A DNA stretch of 56,976 nt from contig CABJFQ010000015.1 in NCBI GenBank assembly GCA_902364975.1, positions 1 through 56,976 on the forward strand, written 5' to 3'. Shown piece by piece: positions 31,918-40,567 of the stretch. The position numbers and the translations under genes are program-made. The notes under the pieces were generated by a model. It searched no databases, was not told where the DNA came from, and saw nothing but the letters and a program-made list of their open reading frames with translations. This stretch comes from Coriobacteriaceae bacterium (GTDB lineage Bacteria > Actinomycetota > Coriobacteriia > Coriobacteriales > Coriobacteriaceae). Positions within the stretch are counted from its first letter, which is position 1. Every line of letters begins with the position of its first letter.

Positions 31918-32778
31918 ATGGACAGTAGAGATATCGAGAAGTGGCGTGTCAAACTTGATAGCTACGCCAATGTGGAAGACGGCGTTGAGTATTGGCTCGC
32001 ACGCGATTTAATGGAACCCATGGGGTACACTCGATGGGAGAACTTTGCCGAAGTTGTTAAGAGGGCAAAAGTCTCGTGCGAAACAAACAAAACTCCAGTT
32101 GATTCCCATTTTCGTGACACCACGAAAATGGTAACTGCCGGTGTCGCCGCTCGCGCGGTTAAAGACTACAAACTTACGCGCTATGCATGCTATTTAATCG
32201 CCCAGAACGGAGATTCAAACAAGCAAGAAATCGCGCTCGCACAGGCGTACTTCGCCGTGCAGACGCGCCGCCAAGAGCTCATAGAGCAGCGCTTCGCAGA
32301 GATTCAGCGCTTGCAGGCGCGCCACTCGCTATCTGATTCAGAGAAACAGCTCTCGGGTATTGCGTTCAAACGCGGCGTGGACTCCAAAGGATTCGCGATC
32401 ATCAAGTCGAAGGGCGATGAAGCGTTATTCGGCGGCAGAAGCACGGCGGAAATGAAGCAACAGCTCGGCGTATCCAAGAGCTCGGCATTGGCGGACAGGC
32501 TAGCCGATGTTCTCATCAAAGCAAAGGACCTTACGAACTCGATGACAGCCTTCAACGCCGAGGAACACGACCTGTACGGTCTGGACCAGATCAAGCAAGA
32601 GCACATCGAGAACAACACAAGCGTGCGTGGCAGCCTCATCGACCGCGGAATTGTACCCGAGAACCTACCGCCTGCCGAAGATACAAAGAAGCTCGAACGT
32701 CGCGTGAAAGCAGACGAGAAAAAGCTCAAGGAGGGTACAGACGGATTCACCGACCCCCAGGGCAGGCTCGACTTGTAA
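31918..32778 (+). CDS. dinD: DNA damage-inducible protein D
   Basis: A 286-aa DinD-type protein. The N-terminal part (YWLARDLMEPMGYTRWENF) is the Bro-N-like domain and the centre holds LSGIAFKRGVDSKGFAIIKSKGDEALFGG, diagnostic in its first and last blocks (LSGIAFKRG; GDEALFGG). In Escherichia coli DinD is SOS-induced and inhibits RecA filament activities. No LexA-type box (GAAC-N4-GTTC) is seen upstream, so SOS control is not supported here. A good GGAGGAG ribosome site precedes the ATG. It lies next to tRNA genes and is less GC-rich than neighbours, hinting at transfer. Confidence 0.9.
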   Translation: MDSRDIEKWRVKLDSYANVEDGVEYWLARDLMEPMGYTRWENFAEVVKRAKVSCETNKTPVDSHFRDTTKMVTAGVAARAVKDYKLTRYACYLIAQNGDSNKQEIALAQAYFAVQTRRQELIEQRFAEIQRLQARHSLSDSEKQLSGIAFKRGVDSKGFAIIKSKGDEALFGGRSTAEMKQQLGVSKSSALADRLADVLIKAKDLTNSMTAFNAEEHDLYGLDQIKQEHIENNTSVRGSLIDRGIVPENLPPAEDTKKLERRVKADEKKLKEGTDGFTDPQGRLDL

Positions 32779-32820
32779 AGCGTCTGCGCCCTTACGGGTT
32801 CGACCCCATGCGAGGTCAAC

Positions 32821-32851
32821 AAAAAAGCGACCAGCCTAAGCCAGTCGCTTT
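32821..32851 (-). terminator. Terminator behind the decayed tRNA-Lys copy
   Basis: AAAGCGAC (32824-32831) pairs with GTCGCTTT (32844-32851). On the minus strand the stem runs into TTTTTT and GTTGACC. Confidence 0.8.
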
Positions 32852-32996
32852 AACATACTTTGGGTGGGCCGTCAGGGGGTCAGCCTGCTGCGCAGGCGGC
32901 CGCTGCGGCGCCAAGGCGCCTTGCGCGCTGCGCTGGCAAACGCTTGCGCGTTTTCTCAGCTCCGCGCCCTTTCGGGTTCGGCCCCATGAAAGGTCA

Positions 32997-33030
32997 ACAA
33001 AAAAGACGGCCAACTTTTGCTGACCGTCTT
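32997..33030 (-). terminator. Terminator of the tRNA-His/Lys/Lys transcript
   Basis: AAGACGG (33003-33009) pairs with CCGTCTT (33024-33030), extended by two more pairs after a C-A mismatch. The minus-strand tail is TTTTTTG. It lies 9 bp past the tRNA-Lys 3' end. Confidence 0.85.
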
Positions 33031-33039
33031 AACATGCTT

Positions 33040-33115
33040 TGGTGGGCCGTCAGGGGGTCGAACCCTGGACCTTGGGATTAAGAGTCCCCTGCTCTACCAA
33101 CTGAGCTAACGACCC
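33040..33115 (-). tRNA. tRNA-Lys (CUU), copy 1
   Basis: A 76-nt cloverleaf with CCA encoded. Acceptor GGGTCGT pairs with ACGGCCC; the anticodon loop CTCTTAA gives CUU; the T-loop is TTCGACC. It is identical to copy 2 at 33159-33234. Its anticodon stem has a G-A pair at the base. Confidence 0.96.
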
Positions 33116-33119
33116 AAAG

Positions 33120-33145
33120 CTAAAGTCCGTTGTGGCGGACTTTAG
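33120..33145 (-). other. Hairpin between the two tRNA-Lys genes
   Basis: CTAAAGTCCG (33120-33129) and CGGACTTTAG (33136-33145) are perfect arms with a 6-nt loop. There is no U-run, so it is more likely an RNA processing element or weak terminator in the tRNA transcript than a strong stop. Confidence 0.6.
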
Positions 33146-33158
33146 AGGAGATATCGTG

Positions 33159-33234
33159 TGGTGGGCCGTCAGGGGGTCGAACCCTGGACCTTGGGATTAA
33201 GAGTCCCCTGCTCTACCAACTGAGCTAACGACCC
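33159..33234 (-). tRNA. tRNA-Lys (CUU), copy 2
   Basis: A 76-nt cloverleaf identical base for base to copy 1, CCA encoded, anticodon CUU. It lies 43 bp upstream of copy 1 and 22 bp downstream of tRNA-His on the minus strand, so the three probably form one transcript. Confidence 0.96.
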
Positions 33235-33256
33235 GATATCAACACGAAGCAAGAAC

Positions 33257-33334
33257 TGGGGTGGGTAAAGGGACTCGAACCCTCGACCTACGGGACCACA
33301 ACCCGTCGCTCTAGCCAACTGAGCTACACCCACC
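33257..33334 (-). tRNA. tRNA-His (GUG)
   Basis: The anticodon loop TTGTGGT gives GUG. The extra 5' G opposite the discriminator C, specific for tRNA-His, is encoded at 33334. CCA is encoded. It is the first gene of the His-Lys-Lys tRNA cluster. Confidence 0.96.
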
Positions 33335-33499
33335 GTGTCCTGTGCGCTTCGCGCTCGACTATTATTGCAAGGAACGCCACGCGATGCAAGCCCCAATTTT
33401 CAAGAATTTTGAAAAGAGTTTTTCGAGACCATTTCGAGCAATTCCCACCGGTTTCATAGGAGTAAACTTGCCCCACTGCAAATGCTCGAAAGGACAAGC

Positions 33500-34681
33500 A
33501 TGAAAGAACTCTCCAACCGTACGGCAACGTTTACCGATTCGGTCATCCGCCGCATGACGCGCATCTCCAATAAGTATGGCGCCGTCAACCTGTCGCAGGG
33601 CTTCCCCGACTTCGATCCCCCGGCGCAGCTGCTCAACAGCCTGAGCGCCATCGCCAGCGACCCCAAGCCGCTCTATCACCAGTACTCCATCACCTGGGGC
33701 TCCCAGGCCATGCGTGAGGCGCTTGCCGCCAAGCAGGAGCACTTTATGGGCATGCCGATCAACCCCAACGAGAACATCGTGGTCACCTGCGGCTCCACCG
33801 AGGCCATGATGGCCGCCATGATGACGGTCACAAACCCCGGCGACAAGGTCGTCATCTTCTCGCCATTCTACGAGAACTACGGCGCCGACACGATCCTCTC
33901 GGGTGCCGAGCCCATCTACGTGCCGCTTAACCCACCTGCGTTCGACTTTGACCGCGAGACACTCGAGGCGGCCTTCCGCGACAACGATCCCAAGGCCATC
34001 GTCCTGTGCAACCCTTCCAACCCCTGCGGCAAGGTCTTTACGCGCGAGGAGCTCACCTTAATCGCCGACCTCTGCAAAAAGTACGACGCCTACTGCATTA
34101 CCGACGAGGTATACGAGCACATCGTCTACGCGCCCCACGAGCACGTCTATATGGCCACGCTGCCCGGCATGTTCGATCGAACCATCAGCTGCAGTTCGCT
34201 GTCTAAGACGTACTCCATCACCGGCTGGCGTCTGGGCTACACCATCGCCCCGGCCCAGATCACCGAGCGCATTAAAAAGGTCCACGACTTCCTCACCGTG
34301 GGTGCTGCCGCTCCCCTGCAGGAAGCTGTCGTCACCGCCCTCAAATTCGACGACAGCTATTACCAGGAGGTCCTCGACCTCTACACCGCCAAGCGCGACC
34401 TATTCTGTCAGGGGCTCGATAGCATCGGTCTTGAGCACAACGTGCCGCAGGGCGCCTACTACGTGATGATGGATATCTCGGAGTTTGGCTATGACAGCGA
34501 CCTCGACTTCTGCGAGGACCTGGCCTCCAAGGTGGGCGTGGGCGCTGTTCCCGGATCGAGCTTCTTCCGCGAGCCCGTCAACCATCTGATTCGTTTCCAC
34601 TTTGCAAAGCGAGACGAGACGCTCAACGCTGCGCTTGAGAACCTCAAGTCGCTACGTGATAAAATCAACCCGCGCGGGTAA
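33500..34681 (+). CDS. Class I/II PLP-dependent aminotransferase
   Basis: A 393-aa fold-type I aminotransferase of the AspC/PatA-like group. The PLP lysine is Lys236 in SSLSKTYSITGWRLGY, and NPSNPCGKVFTREEL holds the Asn that contacts PLP. The C-terminal Arg region is RFHFAKRDETL. The ATG at 33500 has GAAAGGA upstream. It is monocistronic with its own terminator. Substrate could be aspartate, aromatic or methionine/cysteine-type amino acids; neighbours give no hint. Confidence 0.9.
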   Translation: MKELSNRTATFTDSVIRRMTRISNKYGAVNLSQGFPDFDPPAQLLNSLSAIASDPKPLYHQYSITWGSQAMREALAAKQEHFMGMPINPNENIVVTCGSTEAMMAAMMTVTNPGDKVVIFSPFYENYGADTILSGAEPIYVPLNPPAFDFDRETLEAAFRDNDPKAIVLCNPSNPCGKVFTREELTLIADLCKKYDAYCITDEVYEHIVYAPHEHVYMATLPGMFDRTISCSSLSKTYSITGWRLGYTIAPAQITERIKKVHDFLTVGAAAPLQEAVVTALKFDDSYYQEVLDLYTAKRDLFCQGLDSIGLEHNVPQGAYYVMMDISEFGYDSDLDFCEDLASKVGVGAVPGSSFFREPVNHLIRFHFAKRDETLNAALENLKSLRDKINPRG

Positions 34682-34705
34682 GGACGGTCAGTAACTAAAG
34701 GCACT

Positions 34706-34748
34706 AAAGAAACCTCGTGAACCCGTTGGGCCATGAGGTTTCTTTTTA
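34706..34748 (+). terminator. Terminator of the aminotransferase gene
   Basis: AAAGAAACCTC (34706-34716) pairs with GAGGTTTCTTT (34735-34745), loop 18 nt, followed by TT and A. Confidence 0.8.
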
Positions 34749-34817
34749 TAGCGACCTCATTTATTTTTTAGAGCGCTATACTTTAGTCACGGAGCAACTC
34801 GTCCAGAGAGGAATACT

Positions 34818-35708
34818 ATGGCAGAGCAGCAGCTTATCGGAGCGCTCGAGGCCGGCGGCACCAAGATGGTCTGCGCCACGGGCTATGCAGACGGCACGGT
34901 CCTGGAACGCGAGCAGATTGCGACCACGACCCCGCAGGAGACCGTTGAGGCCGTCAACGCATGGTTTGCCGACAAGGACATCGCCGCGCTGGGCATCGGC
35001 GCCTTTGGCCCCACCGCAGTCAACCCTGCCTCGTCCCAATACGGCAAGATCCTGGAGACGCCCAAAACGGCATGGCGCTACTTTGACCTGCTGGGCACCA
35101 TCCAAAACGAGCTCAATATTCCCTGCGGCTACGACACCGACGTCAACGTCGCCTGCCTGGGCGAGGTCACCTTTGGTTGCGCCCAGGGCCTCACTGACGT
35201 GGTGTATCTGACCATCGGTACCGGCGTGGGCGCCGGCGTGCTCTCGGGCGGTAAGCTCGTGCACGGCATGATGCATCCCGAGGCCGGTCACATCCTGGTC
35301 ACGCGCGACCCGCGCGACACCATTGGCGAGCACAGCGGCTGCCCCTTCCACGACAACTGCCTCGAGGGCCTCATCGCCGGTCCCGGCGTCAAAAAGCGCT
35401 GGGGTGGCAAGAGCGCCGGAGAGATGGCCGATGACCCGGAGGCCATGGACCTGCTCGCCGGCTATCTGGCGCAGGCGCTCATGACCTACATCCTGTGCTA
35501 CGCACCGCAGAAGATCGTCATCGGTGGCGGCGTGGCCGACCACACCCCCATCGTGCCGCTCGCGCGCAAGAAGTGCGCCGAGATGCTCAACGGCTACATC
35601 GTCACGCCCGAGATGGCCGACATTGATAGCTATATCGTCAACAACAGCCTCGAGGGCAAACAGGGCATTATGGGCTGCTTGGCCCTGGGCGCTCAGGCGC
35701 TTCAGTAG
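34818..35708 (+). CDS. ROK-family fructokinase
   Basis: A 296-aa sugar kinase expected to phosphorylate fructose to fructose-6-phosphate. It has the ROK phosphate loop GALEAGGTKMVCA, the catalytic region YDTDVNVACLGE, the second ATP motif TIGTGVGAGV and the Zn site HSGCPFHDNC (about residues 172-181) followed by LEGLIAGPGV, which marks bacterial ROK fructokinases. The ATG at 34818 has AGAGAGGA upstream. No transporter or hydrolase lies beside it, so the sugar source is unknown. Confidence 0.9.
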   Translation: MAEQQLIGALEAGGTKMVCATGYADGTVLEREQIATTTPQETVEAVNAWFADKDIAALGIGAFGPTAVNPASSQYGKILETPKTAWRYFDLLGTIQNELNIPCGYDTDVNVACLGEVTFGCAQGLTDVVYLTIGTGVGAGVLSGGKLVHGMMHPEAGHILVTRDPRDTIGEHSGCPFHDNCLEGLIAGPGVKKRWGGKSAGEMADDPEAMDLLAGYLAQALMTYILCYAPQKIVIGGGVADHTPIVPLARKKCAEMLNGYIVTPEMADIDSYIVNNSLEGKQGIMGCLALGAQALQ

Positions 35709-35790
35709 CAGACGCACCCACAGGGCGTGGCGCGCCCGGCAAATCCGACCTACGGAACGACGCCACCACGCCTCATATAAGCCCTCAAAT

Positions 35791-35838
35791 AAAAAAGGCC
35801 GCCTAGGACCAAACAATACGTCCTAGGCGGCTTTTTTG
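35791..35838. terminator. Bidirectional terminator between fructokinase and vanZ
   Basis: CCGCCTAGGAC (35799-35809) pairs with GTCCTAGGCGG (35820-35830). A-run on the left and T-run on the right give U-tracts for both strands. The vanZ stop codon (35823-35825) lies inside the stem. Confidence 0.93.
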
Positions 35839-36272
35839 GCGCGCATCAGCGGCCGTAAGAGATATCGGAGCACAACGCCCGTTGCCGCTCCACAGCAGTC
35901 GATCATCACATCGGTGATCATGCCGGCGCGTCCCGGCACAAAGAGCTGAATCGTCTCGTCGATCGAAGGAATCAGCAGCAGGAACACCGCCGTGGGCAGC
36001 AGCACGTCAAAGGTGCGCCGCCCCTCATAATCAAAGGCATGCGTTGCCAGGATGCCGAGCACCATATACTCGGTAAAATGCGCGCACTTGCGAACAACAA
36101 AGTTGGTCACCCATGCATATGGAAGTCCCACGCCGTGCAGGAAATCGCGGATAGCTTCCATGACCGTTAGGCTCAGCGAGCCCGACCCCGAGCCGGGAAC
36201 CAGCGAATTGCCCCAGATCAAGAGCGCCATCAGGCAGGTCACGACCGCCCATTTTCGATTGATCTTAACCAT
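35823..36272 (-). CDS. VanZ-like membrane protein
   Basis: A 149-aa protein with about four transmembrane segments and the VanZ signature VRKCAHFTEYMVLGI and SIDETIQLFVPGRAG. In some Gram-positives VanZ homologues lower glycopeptide binding, but most are of unknown role. It starts 7 bp after the stop of the 36280-37680 gene, with GGAGG inside that gene's end, so the two are probably co-translated. No van genes are present, so resistance should not be assumed. Confidence 0.88.
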   Translation of the reverse strand: MVKINRKWAVVTCLMALLIWGNSLVPGSGSGSLSLTVMEAIRDFLHGVGLPYAWVTNFVVRKCAHFTEYMVLGILATHAFDYEGRRTFDVLLPTAVFLLLIPSIDETIQLFVPGRAGMITDVMIDCCGAATGVVLRYLLRPLMRAKKAA

Positions 36273-36279
36273 GCAGAAG

Positions 36280-37680
36280 TTATGCCTCCGCGCGGAGTGG
36301 CGCGAAGCTGGCGGTACCGCCCTCGATAACGCTCAGATAGGCACGGCCCGTACGCTTGGCGGTAGAGGACTGCAGGCGCTCGATCTCTTCCTCGAGGATC
36401 TGATTGACGCGCTCGTGACGACGATTTTCCATAATGCCGGCGGCAATAGCCTCGGCTCGCTCGATGCCCTCGCGCGAGATACGGGCGGTATCCTCGGGGA
36501 ACACAGCGCTGTGACGGCCGACATAGGCGGGGGCAGCAGGCTGAGGGGCAGTGACGGGAGCGGGGGCTGCAACAGGAGCAGGCTCGTCAATCTCATCCAG
36601 AATCGCGGTGGCGGCGGCCCACATGTCCTCGTGGCCTGAGTAATCGGCCATGGGGACATCAACCTCGAGCGAAGCGTCCGGAAGGTCGCCGGTGTCGATG
36701 CGATCTTGGGCATCAATCGATGCGGTGATGGCTGCAGGCTCATCGAGGTCATCGAGATCGATGTCCGCGACACCGGAGATGATAGGCATGCTGGCGAGGT
36801 TTGCGTTGTACGGCGCAGCCTCAGCCGCCTGCTGCTGGGCAGGAGCGCCCCAAAGCGAGCTTTCGGCGGCGCGGCGGGCGGCAACGGCCTCCTCGTCCGC
36901 GGTCATGGCTTCATCAACGTACGAATTATCGGCAGAAGCGTTCGCGTCCGCCGAGGTAGCGCTGTAGGCGTTATTGGCTGCCGCGTTGGCGACGAGTGCC
37001 ACGAAAGCCGCCGTGCTGCCCGCAGGGGCGGCCTGGGAGCCAGACACGGCGCGTGCCGCGGCGGCGATGTCGTCGCGATTGAAGGAGCCGGACTGCCCGC
37101 CGTTGGTGAGCTCGTCGATGGCGACTTGATAGACGTCGCGCGAGTGTGCAGGGTCGCAGCTCACCGGCGAATCGTCGTCGAGCATACTGTCGATCATAGA
37201 CCAAGCCTCGTCCTCGTCCATAGCATCTGCGGCTCGAGCGATGGTAGGGACACCATCATCGGCATGACGGCGCTGGAACGCACCAGTCAGGCCGGAAAGG
37301 AATGCCGAGGTAGACTGCTCCGACTGAGCCTGAGAAGCAGAAGTCGCAGCGTAAGGAGTCGCATCCTGCTGCTGAGCTGGAATCGAGGCGGTCTTGAACT
37401 CGCTTTGATGCTGATTGAGATTGGCGGCACCGCCCATGGCATCGGGCTGGAACAGACGCTCTTCACGCTGCGCACGATACTCGGAGATACCCAGCGAGGC
37501 GGCATAGATGCCCACGCCCGCCACCGCGCCCACGGCGAAGGGAACCGCACCCGCCACGACCGTCTCGTTCACCGACGAAAACGGCAGCGTCGCGGCATAC
37601 ATAACCACGGGAGCGGCAAGGCCGATCCCGCACGAAAGTCCGGCAAGGACTGCTCGTTGTGTTGCATCAGAAGAAGCCAT
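36280..37680 (-). CDS. Ala-rich protein with N-terminal membrane segments, function unknown
   Basis: A 466-aa protein. The ATG at 37680 (GGGGAGAG upstream) is favoured over one 27 nt earlier. Two hydrophobic segments lie at about residues 9-33 and 40-64, followed by a basic stretch (EYRAQREERLF). The remainder is acidic, Ala/Asp-rich and probably disordered, with a final helical part (AEAIAAGIMENRRHERVNQILEEEIERLQ) that may form a coiled coil. I do not recognise a family. It is co-oriented with VanZ and lies downstream of rho. Confidence 0.75.
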   Translation of the reverse strand: MASSDATQRAVLAGLSCGIGLAAPVVMYAATLPFSSVNETVVAGAVPFAVGAVAGVGIYAASLGISEYRAQREERLFQPDAMGGAANLNQHQSEFKTASIPAQQQDATPYAATSASQAQSEQSTSAFLSGLTGAFQRRHADDGVPTIARAADAMDEDEAWSMIDSMLDDDSPVSCDPAHSRDVYQVAIDELTNGGQSGSFNRDDIAAAARAVSGSQAAPAGSTAAFVALVANAAANNAYSATSADANASADNSYVDEAMTADEEAVAARRAAESSLWGAPAQQQAAEAAPYNANLASMPIISGVADIDLDDLDEPAAITASIDAQDRIDTGDLPDASLEVDVPMADYSGHEDMWAAATAILDEIDEPAPVAAPAPVTAPQPAAPAYVGRHSAVFPEDTARISREGIERAEAIAAGIMENRRHERVNQILEEEIERLQSSTAKRTGRAYLSVIEGGTASFAPLRAEA

Positions 37681-37923
37681 GAGCTCTCCCCATCTTCCAG
37701 CACCCAAATCGCATCATTCAGTTGGCTGCGCGAGAGAAGATGAAGCGGGGCTATGCCCCAAAGCAACGGTATATGGTTCGTTTCATCTGCGTTTTCCGTC
37801 GCGAAGCTTAAAAGCTATTATGCGAAACCGCCCTGTCGATTGCAAGCGACGATGTCGGATTGAAACGGGAAACCTGCTGCTCGTCGGTCTTACGGTCAAA
37901 AATAAGCGCGGAGCGGCGCTATG

Positions 37924-37956
37924 GAAAAGGGCCGAGGCTCAAAGCCCCGACCCTTT
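37924..37956 (-). terminator. Terminator of rho
   Basis: On the minus strand, AAAGGGTCGGGGCT (37943-37956) pairs with AGCCTCGGCCCTTT (37926-37939) with two mismatches and a 3-nt loop, followed by TTCC. It lies 37 bp after the rho stop. Confidence 0.75.
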
Positions 37957-37993
37957 ATCGCATTGATGACTATCGCTGCGCGTGGATGACAAC

Positions 37994-40567
37994 CTAGAAC
38001 GTCTGCTCGTAGTCGCTGTGTTTTTTGGCCGAACGCACCAGGAACTCCTGGTTCGTGTTGGTGCCCTTAAGACCCTTAATAAACGATGCGGCCGCGCGCT
38101 CGGTGTTGTTCATGCCTGCAAGAATGCGACGCAGACCAAAGACAAACGGACGCATCTGCTCGTCGACCAACAGGTCCTCGTTACGCGTACCGGAGGCAAC
38201 GGGGTCGATAGCCGGGAAGATGCGGCGGTCGGCCAGGTCGCGGTCGAGCTTAAGCTCCATGTTGCCGGTGCCCTTGAACTCCTCGAAAATGACCTCGTCC
38301 ATCTTGGAACCGGTGTCGATGAGGGCAGAGGCCAGGATGGTGAGCGAGCCGCCGTTCTCGATATTGCGGGCTGCACCCAGGAAGCGCTTGGGCGGATACA
38401 GTGCCGCCGAATCGACGCCGCCCGAAAGGATGCGGCCCGAGGCAGGCGCCGCCAAGTTGTAGGCGCGGGCGAGGCGCGTGATGGAGTCGAGCACCACCAC
38501 GACGTCGCCACTCAGCTCTACGATGCGCTTGGCGCGCTCGATGACGAGCTCTGCCACGCGGGTGTGGTTGTCGGCAGGCATATCGAAGGTCGACGCCACA
38601 ACCTCACCCTTGATGGAACGCTGCATATCGGTGACCTCTTCGGGGCGCTCGTCGACGAGCAGGCAGATGAGGTGCACCTCGGGGTTGTTAATCGAGATAG
38701 ACTGGCAGATCTTCTTGAGGATCGTGGTCTTGCCGGCCTTGGGCGGGGACACGATCAGGCCGCGCTGGCCCTTGCCGATCGGTGACACGATGTCGATGGC
38801 GCGACCGGTAATAGAGTCCTTGCCGTGCTCCATGCGCAGCGGCTCGTTGGGATAGACCGGGGTGAGGTCGCCGAACTTGGGACGGTTGCGAATCTGCTCG
38901 GGGTCCAGACCGTTGACGGTCGTGATTTTGGCGAGGCCGGCGCGCTTGTCGCCGCCGCGCGAAGGACGCAGCGAGCCCTCGATGACGTCGCCCGTGCGCA
39001 GGCGCGCGGAGCGGATGAGGTAGGCGGGCACGAAGGCGTCGTCGTTGGACTTCATGTAGCCATGGGCGTGGATGATGCCGGAGCTGTCCGGGCGAATCTG
39101 CAGAATGCCCTTGATGTCGCGGAAGCCCTCGGCCTTCGCAGCGGTGACGTAGATTTCCTCGACGAGCTCGGCCTTCTTCTTGCCGGTCGTCTCGATCTCG
39201 AACTCCTTGGCCTTCTCGCGAAGTTCGGCGACCTTCATGGCAGCGAGCTCCTCGCGCGAAAGCGTGGGCTCGGTGGGAGCGGCATTACGCTCCTTGTTGC
39301 GTTGCTTGCGATCGCGCTGGCGGTTGCGACGGTCGTTGTTGCGCTCGTCCTTGCGCTCGTTGCGCTCCTCGTTGCGCTTGTGCTGGCGACGGTTGGGGCG
39401 AGCGCCGTCTTCGCCCTCGGCGGGGGCGGCACCATCGGTTGCGGTGGTGTCAACATTGGCCGCAGCGGCGTCATTGGCCTCGGCGCCGGAATCGACCTGC
39501 GCTTCGACATCAGCATGCTGCTCGGCGGCCTTGGCCTTAACGGACTTCTTGCGACCGCGCTTGGGCTTCTCGGATGCAGGCTGTTCGACGTCCTGGGGCT
39601 CGACGGCATCAGTCGATGCATCGGCGGTCGTCTCGGCGGAATCCTCGGACGCACCCTTCTTGGCAGCCTTAGCCTTGGACGTGCGCTTAGCAGCAGTGCG
39701 ACGGCTGCGACCGGGACGGACGTCGGCGGGCTCGGCATCGGCAGAAACGGCCTCGGAAGTCGTAGCATCCTGGACGGGTTCATCGGCAGCAGTTGAGGAC
39801 TTGGCGGTCGCCGCAGCATCCCGAGCGGCGGCGGCTGCGGCTGCGGCCTTCTCGGCCTCGACAAAGGCCTTGGGCTTGCGACCGCGACGGTGCGGGCGCA
39901 AAGCCGGATCGACAACGGGAACTTCGCTGGCCTCGACAGGCGCAGCGGGCTCAACAGGCGATGTGCCCTCCCCTGCCGCGGAACGGACCGAAGCCTCAGT
40001 GAGCTCGGGGGTTACCTGTTCAGCAACCTGCTCGGCCTTAGCAGCCGTGCGACGGCGTGTGCGCGGTACCGGCTTCTCGGTCGGCTGGTCGGCGACAGGA
40101 GTCTCGGTGGCGGCAGGCGTCTCGGGCACAGACGGAGCTGCAAGCTCGGTCAGAGCCGCGGCCTCGCGCTCGGCAGCACGACGGCGGGCGCGCACCACCT
40201 GAGCCTCGCTAATCTGCGCCAACGCACGTGCCTGCGCGACCTCATCGGAAATCGGCGCCGAGGAGTCAGCTGCAACGGTGAGCTTGGCGCGCGTCGTGCG
40301 CGTGGTACGGCGCTTTGGCTTGGTGACCTCCTCGCCGTCAGCGGCAGGCTTGGCCGTGCGGCGCATGCGCTTGGGCTTTGCCGGAGCAGCCTCCTCACCA
40401 GTTGCAGGCACGGCCTTCTCAGCCGCTACAGGCATAGGCGTCGAAGCAGCCTTAGGCGTCTCAGGAGCCGAGGCTTGCGCGGGCGCCGCGACCTGGTCCG
40501 ACGCAACCGGTGCAGCGGGAGCGGCCTGCGTCGTCGTTATTTCGTTTTCTTGCTGTTGATCAGACAC
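37994..40567 (-). CDS. rho: Transcription termination factor Rho with long disordered N-terminal extension
   Basis: An 857-aa Rho. The conserved core is residues 436-857: Rho_N helices (LSREELAAMKVAELREK), the RNA-binding cold-shock-like domain, Walker A SPPKAGKTT (about 607-615), Walker B VVVVLDS (about 689-695) and the Q/R-loop region. Residues 1-435 are an Ala/Glu/Pro/Lys-rich, low-complexity extension ending in a strongly charged Arg/Asn/Glu patch (RNERKDERNNDRRNRQRDRK). Rho of some Actinomycetota has extra N-terminal sequence, but this is unusually long. The start is a GTG at 40567; the ribosome site is weak (GAAAG), so a nearby downstream start cannot be excluded. Confidence 0.93.
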   Translation of the reverse strand: MSDQQQENEITTTQAAPAAPVASDQVAAPAQASAPETPKAASTPMPVAAEKAVPATGEEAAPAKPKRMRRTAKPAADGEEVTKPKRRTTRTTRAKLTVAADSSAPISDEVAQARALAQISEAQVVRARRRAAEREAAALTELAAPSVPETPAATETPVADQPTEKPVPRTRRRTAAKAEQVAEQVTPELTEASVRSAAGEGTSPVEPAAPVEASEVPVVDPALRPHRRGRKPKAFVEAEKAAAAAAAARDAAATAKSSTAADEPVQDATTSEAVSADAEPADVRPGRSRRTAAKRTSKAKAAKKGASEDSAETTADASTDAVEPQDVEQPASEKPKRGRKKSVKAKAAEQHADVEAQVDSGAEANDAAAANVDTTATDGAAPAEGEDGARPNRRQHKRNEERNERKDERNNDRRNRQRDRKQRNKERNAAPTEPTLSREELAAMKVAELREKAKEFEIETTGKKKAELVEEIYVTAAKAEGFRDIKGILQIRPDSSGIIHAHGYMKSNDDAFVPAYLIRSARLRTGDVIEGSLRPSRGGDKRAGLAKITTVNGLDPEQIRNRPKFGDLTPVYPNEPLRMEHGKDSITGRAIDIVSPIGKGQRGLIVSPPKAGKTTILKKICQSISINNPEVHLICLLVDERPEEVTDMQRSIKGEVVASTFDMPADNHTRVAELVIERAKRIVELSGDVVVVLDSITRLARAYNLAAPASGRILSGGVDSAALYPPKRFLGAARNIENGGSLTILASALIDTGSKMDEVIFEEFKGTGNMELKLDRDLADRRIFPAIDPVASGTRNEDLLVDEQMRPFVFGLRRILAGMNNTERAAASFIKGLKGTNTNQEFLVRSAKKHSDYEQTF

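Larger units (their letters stand above)
32786..33059 (-). repeat. Duplicated tRNA-Lys 3' end plus terminator; decayed third tRNA-Lys
   Basis: Two aligned 96-bp segments, 32786-32881 and 32964-33059, are 178 bp apart. Each holds, on the minus strand, the last ~20 bases of tRNA-Lys (GACCCCCTGACGGCCCAC), a downstream AAAG/AACAT patch, a terminator hairpin and GTTGACC. The left copy lacks the remainder of the tRNA and is followed by GC-rich palindromic filler (32882-32960). Terminator stems differ in sequence between the copies but still pair. Confidence 0.8.

Noticed and set aside
31918..33334. Integrated prophage or island at the tRNA-Lys genes
   Set aside because: There is a tRNA-end duplication and dinD, but no integrase, phage or mobilisation gene, so only a remnant can be argued.
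35823..36272. Glycopeptide resistance locus because of a VanZ homologue
   Set aside because: No vanA/H/X/R/S genes are present, and VanZ-like proteins are common without resistance.
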